From positions 6,613,001-6,677,000 of the forward strand of contig NZ_CP134053.1 in assembly GCF_031583065.1 (NCBI RefSeq): a DNA stretch of 64,000 bases. Direction: 5' to 3'. The notes beneath the pieces were generated by a model, which was not told where the DNA came from, did no database searches, and saw nothing but the letters and a program-made list of their open reading frames with translations. Below are positions 1 to 7,652 of the stretch, one piece after another (position 1 is the stretch's first letter; the number at the start of each line of letters is the position of its first letter). This DNA comes from Streptomyces sp. CGMCC 4.7035. Its GTDB lineage: Bacteria > Actinomycetota > Actinomycetes > Streptomycetales > Streptomycetaceae. The translations under genes were made by a program, and so were the position numbers.

Positions 1-124
1 CGCTGAACTTCTCGTACGGCCCGTCCACCGCCCCCGACTGGGGCTTGAGGCCGAGGACTTCGGAGTAGAACCGGTAGCAGGCGGCGAAGTCCGAGACGAG
101 CAGCCGCACTTGGGCGAGTTCCAT
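1..124 (-). CDS. VOC (glyoxalase/bleomycin-resistance-like) family protein, cut by window edge
   Basis: Only the first 41 codons are visible; the gene continues beyond the left edge. The N-terminus reads MELAQVRLLVSDFAACYRFY, followed by S-E-V-L-G-L. This is the typical first beta-alpha unit of vicinal-oxygen-chelate proteins, where a strand ending in V-x-D is followed by a helix containing F-Y and then LGL. The ATG at 124 is preceded by a GGGGGA ribosome site three bases upstream. The gene lies 14 bp downstream of rsmE on the same strand, so it may end that operon. VOC proteins include lyases, dioxygenases and drug-binding proteins; nothing visible separates these. Confidence 0.7.
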   Translation of the reverse strand, partial: MELAQVRLLVSDFAACYRFYSEVLGLKPQSGAVDGPYEKFS

Positions 125-138
125 GGGTCCCCCGTGGG

Positions 139-879
139 TCAGGACCAGCGGCCCGTGCGGCCGAGCAGCAGCGCGGCCGCGGCGGTTCCGGCGGTCGATG
201 TACGCAGGACGGTATGCCCCAGCCGGAACGCCCGCGCACCTGCCTGAGCGAACAGCGCCAGCTCCTCCGGGGACACGCCCCCTTCGGGCCCGACGACCAG
301 GACGATCTCGCCCTCGGCGGGGAGTTCCACGGTGGCCAGGGGTTCGTCGCCGCTCTCGTGCAGGACGGCCGCGAAATCGGCTTTGGCGAGAAGTGCGGCA
401 ACCTGCTTGCTGCTTGCCGCGTCCGCGACCTCCGGGAAACGCACCCGGCGTGACTGCTTGCCCGCCTCGCGGGCGGTGGCCCGCCACTTGCCGAGCGCCT
501 TGAGCCCGCGGTCGCCCTTCCACTGCGTGATGCACCGGGAGGCCGCCCACGGGACGATGGCGTCCACGCCCACCTCGGTCATGGTCTCCACGGCCAGCTC
601 GCCCCGGTCGCCCTTGGGCAGGGCCTGCACGACGGTGATGCGCACCGGCGCCTGGGGCTCCTCCTGGAGGGACTCCAGATCCATGACCACCAGCCGGTCC
701 TTGCCCTCGGCGGCCTTCACCACGCCCTCGGTCCACCGCCCGTGCCCGTCGGTGAGGACCACGTCCTCACCGGGCCGCAGCCGCTTCACCGAAACCGCGT
801 GGCGCCCCTCGGGCCCCTCCAGCACGAACTCCGGGCCGATTCCGTCGAGTCGGTCCACGACGAACACAGGAGCCGTCAT
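139..879 (-). CDS. rsmE: 16S rRNA (uracil-1498-N3)-methyltransferase RsmE
   Basis: This 246-residue SPOUT-fold enzyme should methylate N3 of U1498 in 16S rRNA of the 30S subunit, using S-adenosylmethionine. An N-terminal PUA-like part contains RHAVSVKRLRPGEDVVLTDG. The C-terminal knotted domain carries the signatures LVVGPEGGVSPEE and LGHTVLRTSTAGTAAAALLL, which match the SAM-binding knot of the family. Length is normal. The ATG at 879 overlaps the stop of the upstream nitronate monooxygenase gene as ATGA, implying translational coupling. The same frame stays open far upstream, but that part is antisense-free shadow of the neighbouring gene, so the overlap ATG was chosen. Confidence 0.93.
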   Translation of the reverse strand: MTAPVFVVDRLDGIGPEFVLEGPEGRHAVSVKRLRPGEDVVLTDGHGRWTEGVVKAAEGKDRLVVMDLESLQEEPQAPVRITVVQALPKGDRGELAVETMTEVGVDAIVPWAASRCITQWKGDRGLKALGKWRATAREAGKQSRRVRFPEVADAASSKQVAALLAKADFAAVLHESGDEPLATVELPAEGEIVLVVGPEGGVSPEELALFAQAGARAFRLGHTVLRTSTAGTAAAALLLGRTGRWS

Positions 880-1952
880 CGCTCGGCACCTCCCGTCGAC
901 AACGCTGTCGTGGCCGCCTCGATCTCCGCCGCCAGCACCTCCACCAGCTGCCCGGCGGGCAGTTCGCGGGCCATCCGGTGGCCCTGGCCCGCCCACAGCG
1001 CCATGCCCTGCGCGTCGCCCGCCTTCGCGGCCGCCTTGCGCAGCGGCGAGGTGAGGTGGTGGATCTCGGGGTACGCGGCGGGGGCGTAGGGGCCGTGCTC
1101 CCGCATGAAGCGGTTGACCAGACCGCGCGCGGGGCGGCCGGAGAACGCGCGCGTCAGTTCCGTCCGGACGAACAGGGGGTTGGTCAGCGCCTGCTTGTGC
1201 AGAGCGTGGGCGCCGGACTCGGGGGTCGCGAGGAACGCGGTGCCGAGCTGGGCCGCGCTCGCACCCGCCGCGAGCACCGCGGCGATCTGGCTGCCCCGCA
1301 TGAGGCCGCCGGCCGCCACGATCGGGATGTCCACGGTCTCGCGTATCTGGGCGACCAGCGAGAGCAGCCCGATGCCGGAGCCGTCGTTCTCCTGGATGTC
1401 CCGGTGGGTGCCCTGGTGCCCGCCGGCCTCGACACCCTGCACGATCACCGCGTCGGCGCCCGCGTCCTGGACCGCGAGGGCCTCCTCGGCGGTGGTCGCG
1501 GTGACCAGGGTGAAGGTGCCCGCACGGCGCAGGGACTCCAGGGCGTCCGGGGTGGGGACGCCGAAGTGGAAGGAGACCGCCGGCACCGGGTTGTCGAGCA
1601 GCACGGCGAGCTTGACGTCGTAGCCGTCGTCGCGGCCGCTGTCGGGGTCGCCCAGCTCGGTCTCGTACCAGGCGGCCTCGCCGGCCAACTGGTTCGCGTA
1701 GACCTCGACGGCGGCAGGGTCGGCATACTCGGGCTGCGGCATGAACAGGTTCACGCCGAAGGGACTCCCGGTGAGCCCGCGGAGCTGCTTGATCTCCTGG
1801 TACATGCCGTCGGCGGTCTTGTACCCGGCGGCGAGGAACCCCAGCCCGCCGGCGTCGGACACGGCGGCGGCGAGCTGCGGCACGGAGACGCCGCCCGCCA
1901 TGGGGGCCTGCACGATCGGGTGGTGAAGGAGATCGGTCAGCGCGGAGGACAT
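876..1952 (-). CDS. Nitronate monooxygenase (2-nitropropane dioxygenase family)
   Basis: The 358-residue protein is a flavin (FMN) TIM-barrel enzyme expected to oxidise nitronates such as propionate-3-nitronate. It starts MSSALTDLLHHPIVQAPMAG; the P-I-x-Q-A-P-M-A-G motif is the FMN-binding start of the family. The segments GVEAGGHQGTHRD (with the presumed catalytic-base His), PIVAAGGLMRG (phosphate-binding loop) and AAQLGTAFLATPES follow in the expected order. The ATG at 1952 lacks a strong ribosome site. It is translationally coupled to rsmE by a 4-bp overlap; no functional link between the two enzymes is evident. Some members of the family act on other substrates, so the physiological substrate is unknown. 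Confidence 0.88.
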   Translation of the reverse strand: MSSALTDLLHHPIVQAPMAGGVSVPQLAAAVSDAGGLGFLAAGYKTADGMYQEIKQLRGLTGSPFGVNLFMPQPEYADPAAVEVYANQLAGEAAWYETELGDPDSGRDDGYDVKLAVLLDNPVPAVSFHFGVPTPDALESLRRAGTFTLVTATTAEEALAVQDAGADAVIVQGVEAGGHQGTHRDIQENDGSGIGLLSLVAQIRETVDIPIVAAGGLMRGSQIAAVLAAGASAAQLGTAFLATPESGAHALHKQALTNPLFVRTELTRAFSGRPARGLVNRFMREHGPYAPAAYPEIHHLTSPLRKAAAKAGDAQGMALWAGQGHRMARELPAGQLVEVLAAEIEAATTALSTGGAER

Positions 1953-2075
1953 GACGGCATGTTGTCACGTCCTTTGAACAAGTCCGAATCCGGCCGTCCC
2001 CTGGCATATGCCAGAGGAAGAGGCACCGGGTCAGGGGCGGTACGAAGGCAGCCCAAGTCGGCAAAAAATCAGCCC

Positions 2076-2110
2076 GTGGGGGTCCCCCCTGCTCGAAGAG
2101 CTTGGGGGAG
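2076..2110. repeat. Dispersed 35-bp repeat, copy 1 (GGGGGTCCCCC...GCTTGGGGGAG)
   Basis: The sequence GTGGGGGTCCCCCC is followed by TGCTCGAAGAGC and TTGGGGGAG. The first part is a near palindrome, the centre is the palindrome GCTCGAAGAGC, and the last part can pair with the C-run. Identical copies occur at 55728-55762, a near-identical one at 15961-15994, and relatives at 15905-15942 and 18674-18718. It lies in the gap between the nitronate monooxygenase start and the dnaJ end. Confidence 0.85.
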
Positions 2111-2142
2111 TTTGAGGACGAGGCCGTAGGCCGATCGGGGGT

Positions 2143-2161
2143 CTGGGGGCGGAGCCCCCAG
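2143..2161 (-). terminator. Hairpin downstream of dnaJ
   Basis: CTGGGGGC and GCCCCCAG form a perfect 8-bp stem with a GGA loop. It lies 55 bp beyond the dnaJ stop on the minus strand, so it is a plausible terminator for the hrcA-dnaJ transcript, although no U-run follows (common in Streptomyces). A similar GC-rich hairpin is frequent in Streptomyces intergenic DNA, so it could instead be part of a dispersed repeat. Confidence 0.5.
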
Positions 2162-2215
2162 GGACGGTCACCCCGGCGCCGGGTGCCTCACCGACGCCGG
2201 GTGCCCAAACCTCCG

Positions 2216-3352
2216 TCAGCGCCCGTTGAACGCATCCTTCAGCCGCGAGAACAGCCCCTGCTGCCCCGGCTGGAACTGCCCCTGCGGCCGCTCCTCGCCC
2301 CGCAGCTTCGCCAGTTCCCGGAGCAGGCGTTCCTGCTCGGGGTCCAGCTTCGTCGGGGTCGTCACCTCGACGTGCACGATCAGGTCGCCCCGGCCGCCGC
2401 CGCGCAGGTGCGTGACGCCGCGGTTGTGCAGCGGGATCGACTGCCCGGACTGCGTTCCGGGGCGGATGTCGACCTCCTCCAGGCCGTCCAGCGTCTCCAG
2501 CGGGACCTTCGTGCCGAGGGCCGCCGCCGTCATCGGGATGGTGACCGTGCAGTGCAGGTCGTCGCCGCGCCGCTGGAAGGTCGAATGCGGCAGCTCGTGG
2601 ATCTCGACGTACAGGTCGCCGGCGGGACCGCCGCCGGGCCCGACCTCGCCCTCGCCCGCGAGCTGGATCCGGGTGCCGTTGTCGACACCGGCCGGGATCT
2701 TGACCGTGAGCGTCCTGCGGGACCGCACCCGCCCGTCACCCGCGCACTCCGGGCACGGGTTCGGGACGATCGTGCCGAAGCCCTGGCACTGCGGGCACGG
2801 CCGGGACGTCATGACCTGGCCCAGGAAGGACCGCGTGACCTGCGAGACCTCACCGCGGCCACGACACATGTCACACGTCTGGGCGCTCGTCCCCGGCGCC
2901 GCACCCTCACCGTTGCAGGTGTTGCAGACGACGGCCGTGTCGACCTGGATGTCCTTCGTCGTACCGAAGGCCGCCTCGTCGAGCTCGACCTCCAGCCGGA
3001 TCATGGCGTCCTGGCCCCGGCGGGTGCGCGAGCGCGGACCGCGCTGCGACGCCGTGCCGAAGAACGCGTCCATGATGTCGGAGAAGTTGCCGAAGCCGCC
3101 GGCCCCGAAGCCGCCCGCGCCGGCGCCGCCGGACTGCGAGAGCGGGTCGCCGCCGAGGTCGTAGACCTGCTTCTTCTGCGGGTCCGAGAGCACCTCGTAG
3201 GCGGCGTTGATCTCCTTGAACCGCTCCTGCGTCTTCGGATCAGGGTTGACGTCCGGGTGCAGCTCGCGCGCGAGCCGCCGGAAGGCCTTCTTGATCTCTT
3301 CCTGCGACGCGTCGCGGCGCACGCCGAGTACGGCGTAGTAGTCCGTGGCCAC
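2216..3352 (-). CDS. dnaJ: Molecular chaperone DnaJ (DnaJ2 type)
   Basis: This 378-residue type I J-protein stimulates the ATPase of DnaK and delivers unfolded substrates. The J domain (residues 1-70) contains the HPD motif in [13 protein letters not shown] Gly/Phe-rich linker follows ([17 protein letters not shown]). The zinc domain holds four CxxCxGxG repeats ([32 protein letters not shown]), and then comes the C-terminal substrate domain. The start is GTG at 3352, immediately after the TAA of hrcA, so the two genes are an operon. Streptomyces usually have a second dnaJ beside dnaK; position next to hrcA marks this as the DnaJ2 paralogue. Confidence 0.96.
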   Translation of the reverse strand: MATDYYAVLGVRRDASQEEIKKAFRRLARELHPDVNPDPKTQERFKEINAAYEVLSDPQKKQVYDLGGDPLSQSGGAGAGGFGAGGFGNFSDIMDAFFGTASQRGPRSRTRRGQDAMIRLEVELDEAAFGTTKDIQVDTAVVCNTCNGEGAAPGTSAQTCDMCRGRGEVSQVTRSFLGQVMTSRPCPQCQGFGTIVPNPCPECAGDGRVRSRRTLTVKIPAGVDNGTRIQLAGEGEVGPGGGPAGDLYVEIHELPHSTFQRRGDDLHCTVTIPMTAAALGTKVPLETLDGLEEVDIRPGTQSGQSIPLHNRGVTHLRGGGRGDLIVHVEVTTPTKLDPEQERLLRELAKLRGEERPQGQFQPGQQGLFSRLKDAFNGR

Positions 3353-4372
3353 TTACGACTCCGCCAGGATCTGTCCGACGTACCGTGCCACCGCTCGTAC
3401 CGCTCCCATCGTTCCCGGGTAATCCATGCGGGTCGGTCCGACCACGCCGAGTTTCGCTACTGCCTCGCCGCCCGAACCGTAGCCCACGGAGACGACGGAC
3501 GTGGAGTTGAGTCCCTCGTGCGCGTTCTCATGACCGATACGCACCCGCATGGCCGGATCCTTCGCCTCCCCCAGCAACTTGAGGAGCACGACCTGCTCCT
3601 CAAGCGCCTCCAGGACGGGGCGAATGGTGAGAGGGAAGTCATGCCCGAAGCGGGTGAGATTGGCGGTGCCGCCGATCATCAGCCGCTCCTCGGTCTCCTC
3701 CACGAGCGTCTCCAGGAGGGTGGCGAGCACCGTGGAGACCGTGCCGCGGTCCTCCGGCTCCTCGAAGGCCTCGGGCAGATCCTGCACGAGTTGCGGAACA
3801 TCCGCGAAGCGGCGGCCGGCGACCCGGCTGTTGAGCCGCGCGCGTAGATCCGCGAGAGACGTTTCTCCGAACGGCGCCGGGCAGTCGATCATGCGCTGCT
3901 CGACCCGGCCGGTGTCCGTGATCAGCACGAGCATCACCCGCGCGGGCGCCATCGACAGCAGCTCCACATGCCGCACGGTCGAACGTGTCAGCGACGGATA
4001 CTGCACGACGGCGACCTGCCGGGTGAGCTGCGCGAGCAACCGCACCGTACGCGCCACGACGTCGTCGAGGTCGACGGCGCACTCCAGGAAGTTCTGGATC
4101 GCCCGGCGCTCGGGCGCGGTCATCGGCTTGACGCCCGCGAGCTTGTCCACGAAGAGGCGGTAGCCCTTGTCCGTGGGGATGCGTCCGGCGCTGGTGTGCG
4201 GCTGGGCGATATAGCCCTCGTCCTCCAGCGCGGCCATGTCGTTGCGGACGGTGGCCGGGGAGACACCGAGCTTGTGCCGCTCGGTGAGCGCCTTGGAGCC
4301 CACCGGCTCCTCGGTGCCGACGTAGTCCTGGACGATGGCGCGCAGCACTTCGAGCCTGCGTTCACTGAGCAT
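3353..4372 (-). CDS. hrcA: Heat-inducible transcriptional repressor HrcA
   Basis: The 339-residue repressor binds the CIRCE operator to silence groE-type and its own genes in unstressed cells. The N-terminal winged helix reads [20 protein letters not shown], then [20 protein letters not shown], with the recognition helix [19 protein letters not shown]. The GAF-like and dimer domains follow. The ATG at 4372 is preceded by GGAGGTG; the open frame extends 34 codons further upstream, but across the CIRCE element, so the later start is chosen. A perfect CIRCE repeat 40 bp upstream shows autoregulation of the hrcA-dnaJ operon. Confidence 0.97.
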   Translation of the reverse strand: MLSERRLEVLRAIVQDYVGTEEPVGSKALTERHKLGVSPATVRNDMAALEDEGYIAQPHTSAGRIPTDKGYRLFVDKLAGVKPMTAPERRAIQNFLECAVDLDDVVARTVRLLAQLTRQVAVVQYPSLTRSTVRHVELLSMAPARVMLVLITDTGRVEQRMIDCPAPFGETSLADLRARLNSRVAGRRFADVPQLVQDLPEAFEEPEDRGTVSTVLATLLETLVEETEERLMIGGTANLTRFGHDFPLTIRPVLEALEEQVVLLKLLGEAKDPAMRVRIGHENAHEGLNSTSVVSVGYGSGGEAVAKLGVVGPTRMDYPGTMGAVRAVARYVGQILAES

Positions 4373-4411
4373 CGCGCACACCTCCAGCGTTCTGTCCCCT
4401 CGGCGCTTCCC

Positions 4412-4438
4412 CTGGCACTCTGCGCGTGCGAGTGCCAG
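4412..4438. promoter_or_regulatory. CIRCE operator for HrcA
   Basis: CTGGCACTC-N9-GAGTGCCAG is a perfect 9-bp inverted repeat with the canonical 9-bp spacer (TGCGCGTGC). The general CIRCE consensus is TTAGCACTC-N9-GAGTGCTAA; this copy replaces the outer TTA/TAA by CTG/CAG. It sits 40 bp upstream of the hrcA start codon, between hrcA and the divergent MBL gene, as expected for an HrcA-repressed promoter. Confidence 0.95.
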
Positions 4439-4566
4439 CATCCCGGAGCAAGTGTACGGCGGTCGGGTACGCACCCGGCAAGGGCGGGCACCGCTGTCGT
4501 ACCGACGTGTACCGACCTGTCCCGGGGTGTCCTGCCGGGCTGGGCGTCTGCGGATAGCGTCGCCGT

Positions 4567-5301
4567 ATGACGGTGTTGTGGGAAGGGTCCGGGTGGGAGG
4601 CGCTCGGTGCGACGGTGGGGCGGAGGCGGCTCCCGGTCTGGGACTGCACGGCCGGGCTGGTCGTGGGCGAGCACGCGGTGCTCATGGTCGACGCGGGGTC
4701 GAGCCTGGGCGAGGGCGCACGGTTGCGCACCGAGGCGCGACGGCTTCTCGCGCCCCTCGGCATGGACCGGCGTGTGACGCATCTCGCGCTCACGCATCCC
4801 CACTTCGACCATGTCCTCGGGGCGGCGGCGTTCGCGGGCGTGGAGGTGTTCGGGGCGGTGGGCATCGACGCGGTGTTCGTCCACGAGCGCGCGGAACTGG
4901 TCGCGGACGCGGTGCGCAATGGCCTGGACCCGGACGATGCGGCGAAAGCCGCGGAGGTACTGGTCCGTCCGCGCCACCAGGTCTCGGGCGAGTGGACGCT
5001 GGACCTGGGCGGCGTGCAGGTGCTGCTGGCGAATGTGGGGCCGGGCCACACGGCCCATGACCTGGTGGTCCTCGTCGCCGGGGCGCGGGAGGTGGTGTTC
5101 TGCGGGGACCTGGTGGAGGAGTCCGGCGCACCGCAGGCGGGCCCGGACGCGATCCCCTCGCACTGGCCGGCGGCCCTGGACCGGCTGCTGGAACTGGGCG
5201 GAGAGGACGCGCTGTACGTGCCCGGGCACGGGGCGGTCGTGAACGCGGACTTCGTCCGCTCCCAGCGCGACGAGCTGGCGGCCCGTTTCGGCGTGTCGTA
5301 G
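4567..5301 (+). CDS. MBL-fold metallo-hydrolase
   Basis: The 244-residue protein has the metallo-beta-lactamase fold with zinc-ligand motif [10 protein letters not shown] (HxHxDH) near residue 80. Further ligands are [16 protein letters not shown] and the final PGHG. The ATG at 4567 is preceded by TAGCGT six bases upstream, a -10-like hexamer that suggests a leaderless transcript rather than a Shine-Dalgarno start. It is divergent from hrcA and shares the intergenic region containing CIRCE. Substrate cannot be inferred; homologues include glyoxalase II-like, lactonase and phosphodiesterase enzymes. Confidence 0.85.
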   Translation: MTVLWEGSGWEALGATVGRRRLPVWDCTAGLVVGEHAVLMVDAGSSLGEGARLRTEARRLLAPLGMDRRVTHLALTHPHFDHVLGAAAFAGVEVFGAVGIDAVFVHERAELVADAVRNGLDPDDAAKAAEVLVRPRHQVSGEWTLDLGGVQVLLANVGPGHTAHDLVVLVAGAREVVFCGDLVEESGAPQAGPDAIPSHWPAALDRLLELGGEDALYVPGHGAVVNADFVRSQRDELAARFGVS

Positions 5302-5347
5302 CGATCCCTACGCCATCCGGGCGGAGGCTTCTCCTATCGTCATCCGA

Positions 5348-6205
5348 ATGCGCCCACCCGTCTCCCGCCACCGCCCTTCCAACGAGGGCCCTTCGGGCCC
5401 GCGCCCCCGTTCGTACTCGCCCGACCTGACCCCACCGTGGAAGAAGCCGCAGCCCGTCCCGGAGGTCCCGGCGGACCCTGGTCTGGTGGTCGAGGAGCCG
5501 CGCACCGGCTTCTGCGGCGCGGTCATCCGCTGCGAGGCGGGCACGGTGACCCTGGAGGACCGCTTCGGCAAGCACCGCGTCTTCCCCTTGGAGCCGCGGG
5601 GCTTCCTGCTGGAGGGGCGGGTGGTGACGCTGGTGCGCCCGTCGTCGGGTCCGGTGCGTCCGACCCGCACGGCGTCGGGCTCGGTGGCCGTCCCCGAAGC
5701 ACGCGCCCGGGTGGCCCGCGCCGGCCGCATCTATGTGGAGGGCCGCCACGACGCGGAACTGGTCGAGAAGGTGTGGGGCGACGATCTGCGCATCGAGGGC
5801 GTGGTGGTGGAGTACCTGGAGGGCGTCGACGACCTGCCGTCGATCGTCTCGGCCTTCTCCCCCGGCCCGGACGCCCGCCTCGGGGTCCTGGTGGACCACC
5901 TGGTCCCCGGCACGAAGGAGTGGCGCATCGCGGAGTCGGTGACGAGCGACCACGCCCTGGTGGTGGGCCACCCGTACATCGACATCTGGCAGGCGGTGAA
6001 GCCGTCGTCGCTGGGCATCAGGGAATGGCCGCGCGTCCCGCACGGCCAGGACTGGAAGAAGGGGGTGTGCCGGGCGCTGGGCTGGCCGGAGAACACCGGC
6101 GAGGCGTGGCAGCGGATCCTGTCGCGGGTGCGGTCGTACAAGGACCTTGAGCCGGACCTGCTGGGTAGCGTGGAACGGCTCATCGACCATGTGACCGTGC
6201 CCTGA
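5348..6205 (+). CDS. DUF3097 family protein
   Basis: The 285-residue protein of unknown function is widespread in actinobacteria. I recognise it from the N-terminal Pro-rich start YSPDLTPPWKKPQP, the central GRIYVEGRHDAELVEKVWG and VLVDHLVPGTKEWRIAESV. The segment VEGRHDAELVEKVWGDDLR followed by VVVEYLEGVDDL resembles a TOPRIM-like acidic fold (E-G-x-x-D then D-x-L), but this is only a resemblance. TATCGT lies seven bases upstream of the ATG, again suggesting a leaderless start. It follows the MBL gene by 46 bp in the same direction. Confidence 0.8.
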   Translation: MRPPVSRHRPSNEGPSGPRPRSYSPDLTPPWKKPQPVPEVPADPGLVVEEPRTGFCGAVIRCEAGTVTLEDRFGKHRVFPLEPRGFLLEGRVVTLVRPSSGPVRPTRTASGSVAVPEARARVARAGRIYVEGRHDAELVEKVWGDDLRIEGVVVEYLEGVDDLPSIVSAFSPGPDARLGVLVDHLVPGTKEWRIAESVTSDHALVVGHPYIDIWQAVKPSSLGIREWPRVPHGQDWKKGVCRALGWPENTGEAWQRILSRVRSYKDLEPDLLGSVERLIDHVTVP

Positions 6206-6248
6206 GGCTGCACCAAGCGTTGACACCGTGGGACTTGGTGGACGTGCT

Positions 6249-6264
6249 CTCCGCCGCTGCGGAG
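6249..6264. terminator. Small hairpin between convergent genes
   Basis: CTCCGC-CGCT-GCGGAG forms a perfect 6-bp stem with a tetraloop, between the end of the DUF3097 gene and the end of hemW. A second weaker pairing, CACCAAG with CTTGGTG, flanks it at 6214-6236. The convergent location suits a bidirectional terminator; no U-run is present. Confidence 0.45.
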
Positions 6265-6335
6265 GTGATCCGTCGATCAGCTCGTCCACTCGGCCGAGCA
6301 GTGCGACTTCCCCGCCGACGCGGGGGTTGGGCCGT

Positions 6336-7568
6336 TCAGTCCACCAGGTCCCGCACCACCGCGTCCGCGAGCAGCCGCCCCCGCAGCGTCAGAACGGCGC
6401 GCCCCTCCTCGTACGGCCCTGTCTCCAGGAGCCCGTCCGCCAGGGCCCGGCGCGCAGCCGCCGTCCCCTCCTCGCGCAGCAACGACAACGGCACCCCCTC
6501 CCGAAGCCGCAGCTCCAGCAGGATCCGCTCCACCCGGCGGTCCTCCTCCGACAGGACCTCCCGCCCCGCGCCCGGGGAGCGACCCTCCGCCAGGGCGGCC
6601 GCGTACGCGCCGGGATGTTTCACGTTCCACCAGCGCACCCCGCCCACATGGCTGTGGGCTCCCGGCCCCGCGCCCCACCAGTCGGCGCCTCGCCAGTACA
6701 GCTCGTTGTGCAGGCAGCGGCCGGATTCCGACGTGGCCCAGTTCGAGACCTCGTACCAGTCGTAGCCCGCCGAAGCGAGCGCCTCGTCCGCGATCAGGTA
6801 GCGGTCCGCGTGGACGTCGTCGTCCGTCATCGGGATCTCGCCACGGCGGATGCGACGCGCGAGCTGCGTGCCTTCCTCGACGATCAGGGCGTACGCGCTG
6901 ATGTGGTCGGGTCCGGCGCCCAGCGCCGCCTCCAGCGACGCGCGCCAGTCGTCGTCCGACTCGCCCGGCGTGCCGTAGATCAGGTCCAGGTTGACGTGCT
7001 CGAAACCCGCCGCTCGCGCCTCGGCCACGCAGGCCTCGGGACGGCCCGGTGTGTGCGTACGGTCCAGGATCTTCAGGACGTGCTGGCGGGCGCTCTGCAT
7101 GCCGAAGGAGATCCGGTTGAAGCCGCCCTCCCGCAGCGTGGCCAGATACCGCTCGTCGACCGATTCCGGGTTCGCCTCCGTCGTCACCTCCGCGTCGTCC
7201 GCGAGGCCGAACTCGTCACGGATCGCCCCCAGCATCCGTACGAGGTCGTCGGCGGCCAGCAGCGTCGGCGTACCGCCCCCGACGAAGACCGTGCGGACCT
7301 CGCGCGGGTCGTCGCCCAGCACCTTGCGGGCCAGCCGGATCTCGTCGATCAGCGTCTGTGCGTAGTTGTCCCGGGACGCCAGCACGCCGCCCGTGCCGCG
7401 CAGCTCCGTCGCCGTGTACGTGTTGAAGTCGCAGTAGCCGCAGCGCGTGGCGCAGTACGGCACATGGAGGTAGAAGCCGAGGGGGCGCCCGGCGGCCCCG
7501 GCGAGCGCGGGCGCGGGCAGTGCGCCGTCGGCGGGGACGGGCTCGCCGTCGGGAAGTGCGGAAGGCAT
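6336..7568 (-). CDS. hemW: Radical SAM heme chaperone HemW
   Basis: The 410-residue protein carries CATRCGYC (C39, C43, C46), the CxxxCxxC radical-SAM iron-sulfur motif, preceded by FYLHVPYC as in the HemN/HemW family. Other family signatures are VFVGGGTPTLL, TTEANPES, RISFGMQS and NLDLIYGTPGE. The length and the absence of the long HemN N-terminus fit HemW, a heme chaperone for respiratory enzymes, rather than oxygen-independent coproporphyrinogen oxidase. ATG 7568 was chosen by similarity of length; ATG 7577 is an alternative, since the GGAGG before 7568 is only two bases away. Confidence 0.88.
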   Translation of the reverse strand: MPSALPDGEPVPADGALPAPALAGAAGRPLGFYLHVPYCATRCGYCDFNTYTATELRGTGGVLASRDNYAQTLIDEIRLARKVLGDDPREVRTVFVGGGTPTLLAADDLVRMLGAIRDEFGLADDAEVTTEANPESVDERYLATLREGGFNRISFGMQSARQHVLKILDRTHTPGRPEACVAEARAAGFEHVNLDLIYGTPGESDDDWRASLEAALGAGPDHISAYALIVEEGTQLARRIRRGEIPMTDDDVHADRYLIADEALASAGYDWYEVSNWATSESGRCLHNELYWRGADWWGAGPGAHSHVGGVRWWNVKHPGAYAAALAEGRSPGAGREVLSEEDRRVERILLELRLREGVPLSLLREEGTAAARRALADGLLETGPYEEGRAVLTLRGRLLADAVVRDLVD

Positions 7569-7652
7569 GTCCTCCATTGTCCCGTACCGCCGGGACTCCC
7601 CGTCCTGCCCGCTCACACCCCCGTACGCGCCGGGACTCCCTCTCCTGCCCGA

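Noticed and set aside
139..2064. A single 641-codon open frame spanning rsmE and the nitronate monooxygenase region on the minus strand.
   Set aside because: The nitronate monooxygenase protein is clear in another frame; only the 3' part after 879 carries RsmE motifs. The upstream part has no domain and is an out-of-frame shadow caused by high GC.
2102..3847. Long plus-strand open frames opposite dnaJ and hrcA.
   Set aside because: Their protein is Arg/Pro/Leu-rich without motifs, while the minus strand encodes canonical DnaJ and HrcA.
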